Source of the DNA: Microcoleus vaginatus WJT46-NPBG5
GTDB taxonomy: Bacteria > Cyanobacteriota > Cyanobacteriia > Cyanobacteriales > Oscillatoriaceae
Reading direction: 5' to 3'
Assembly (NCBI GenBank): GCA_019359355.1
Contig: JAHHHM010000003.1
Span: 248,001-312,000, forward strand
DNA: 64,000 nt
A program made the position numbers and the translations under genes. A model generated the notes under the pieces. That model was not told the DNA's origin. It saw only the letters and a program-made list of their open reading frames with translations, and searched no databases. Positions 63,508 through 64,000 of the stretch are shown here, one piece after another (position 1 is the first letter of the stretch; every line of letters begins with the position of its first letter).

Positions 63508-64000
63508 TTAACCACTGACGTTCGTGTTCTTTGGCACTGAATTTAACACGATGCCGGTATTCACTCGCTGCGGCTCTCCAAACATCACGACAGAACAGGT
63601 CAATTGCCTAAGCATTTGAGTCGTTACATCACTGACTGCTAATCCCGCTGCCGTGCGATAGCGCTGCGAACGCCAAACCACTAAATCCACAGACTCAGCA
63701 GCGTTAAGAATTGCTTTCACTACATCTGCGTGGGGTATAACTTGAATATCCAACTCCACCTGACTAAGACTTTCCCATTTAGTAACCAGTACAGACAGTT
63801 GTGACTCAATCCAGGCTTTTTTGCTAGCGGGAGTTCTGCGCTCACATACGTGTAACAACGTAATTTGTCCCTGATTAGCCTCAGCCAAAATTTGAGCAAA
63901 CCGTAACGGTTGCATCGCCCAATCGCTTAAGCTTTCCACCGGCACCAAAATCCGCCGAATTTTTAGTGGCGAATCGAGAAGGCGCGTTACAGCCACTGGA
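63508..64000 (-). CDS. Universal stress protein domain, probably the C-terminus of a cation/proton antiporter (partial)
   Basis: The frame is open to the window end, so the N-terminus is missing. A GTG at 63996 could be a start, but the sequence VTRLLDSPLKIRRILVPVESLS reads as the linker and entry of a USP domain fused behind another module. The domain itself shows ILVPVESLSDWAMQPLRFAQ, ITLLHVCE, DLVVWRSQRYRTAAGLAVSDV and QLTCSVVMFGE. In cyanobacteria this arrangement is common at the end of Na+/H+ antiporters, so I infer that, but the transporter part is not in the window. Confidence 0.75.
   Translation of the reverse strand, partial: PVAVTRLLDSPLKIRRILVPVESLSDWAMQPLRFAQILAEANQGQITLLHVCERRTPASKKAWIESQLSVLVTKWESLSQVELDIQVIPHADVVKAILNAAESVDLVVWRSQRYRTAAGLAVSDVTTQMLRQLTCSVVMFGEPQRVNTGIVLNSVPKNTNVSG

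Overview
The window looks like chromosomal DNA of a filamentous, Oscillatoriales-type cyanobacterium. The main evidence is a Rubisco activase with a small-subunit-like C-terminal domain, the tig-clpP-clpX order, a Mo-nitrogenase C-terminal family protein, a PEP-CTERM protein, serine/threonine kinase signalling and many pentapeptide-repeat and Uma2 genes. GC is moderate. TGCCGG(C/T) words are conspicuously frequent, while the classical HIP1 octamer GCGATCGC is rare. No tRNA, rRNA, CRISPR array or complete insertion sequence was seen.

Layout. 1-3729: the N-terminal 1243 residues of a giant two-partner-secretion adhesin (minus strand, C-terminus off the window). 4005-12460: a minus-strand run of housekeeping genes (quinone oxidoreductase, ROK/polyphosphate glucokinase-like, pyruvate dehydrogenase E2, YlqD, acyl-activating enzyme, RecQ). 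13249-18554: DUF427, a large membrane-anchored unknown, RecR, a beta-helix protein and a Mo-nitro_C protein. 19077-25126: a kinase/FGE-sulfatase fusion, RNase J, DapA and aspartate-semialdehyde dehydrogenase. 25875-30512: tig-clpP-clpX followed by an alpha/beta hydrolase. 30708-36381: rubrerythrin, Rubisco activase, LigT-like RNA ligase/phosphodiesterase, YCII, the SRP RNA gene ffs, two small cyanobacterial proteins and a peptidoglycan-binding protein. 36907-37879: a broken small gene beside a UPF0175/DUF3368 toxin-antitoxin pair. 37931-47282: a GH13 amylase, a fused 5-oxoprolinase/hydantoinase, a Uma2 nuclease and two paralogous pentapeptide-repeat proteins. 47642-62607: an exopolysaccharide locus with glycosyltransferases, epimerase, methyltransferase, flippase and O-antigen ligase-type polymerase on the minus strand, divergent from Wza-like export and Wzc-like kinase genes, then a PEP-CTERM protein and a GT39-type membrane transferase. 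The right edge holds a small conserved protein and the universal-stress domain of a protein cut by the window end.

The most notable signal is at the 3' end of the kinase/FGE-sulfatase gene. Its last roughly 120 bases have the hallmarks of a diversity-generating retroelement variable region: AAC-derived codons differing only at adenine positions, a C-type-lectin (FGE) fold and a conserved GF-R end. No reverse transcriptase or template repeat is visible here, so diversification would have to act in trans. Other notable items are a recR gene with no ATG/GTG/TTG start at its conserved N-terminus, two copies of a 107-108 bp MITE-like palindromic element, a roughly 30-bp dispersed repeat inserted in frame into the oxoprolinase linker, and a 39-bp tandem repeat in the Rubisco activase linker.
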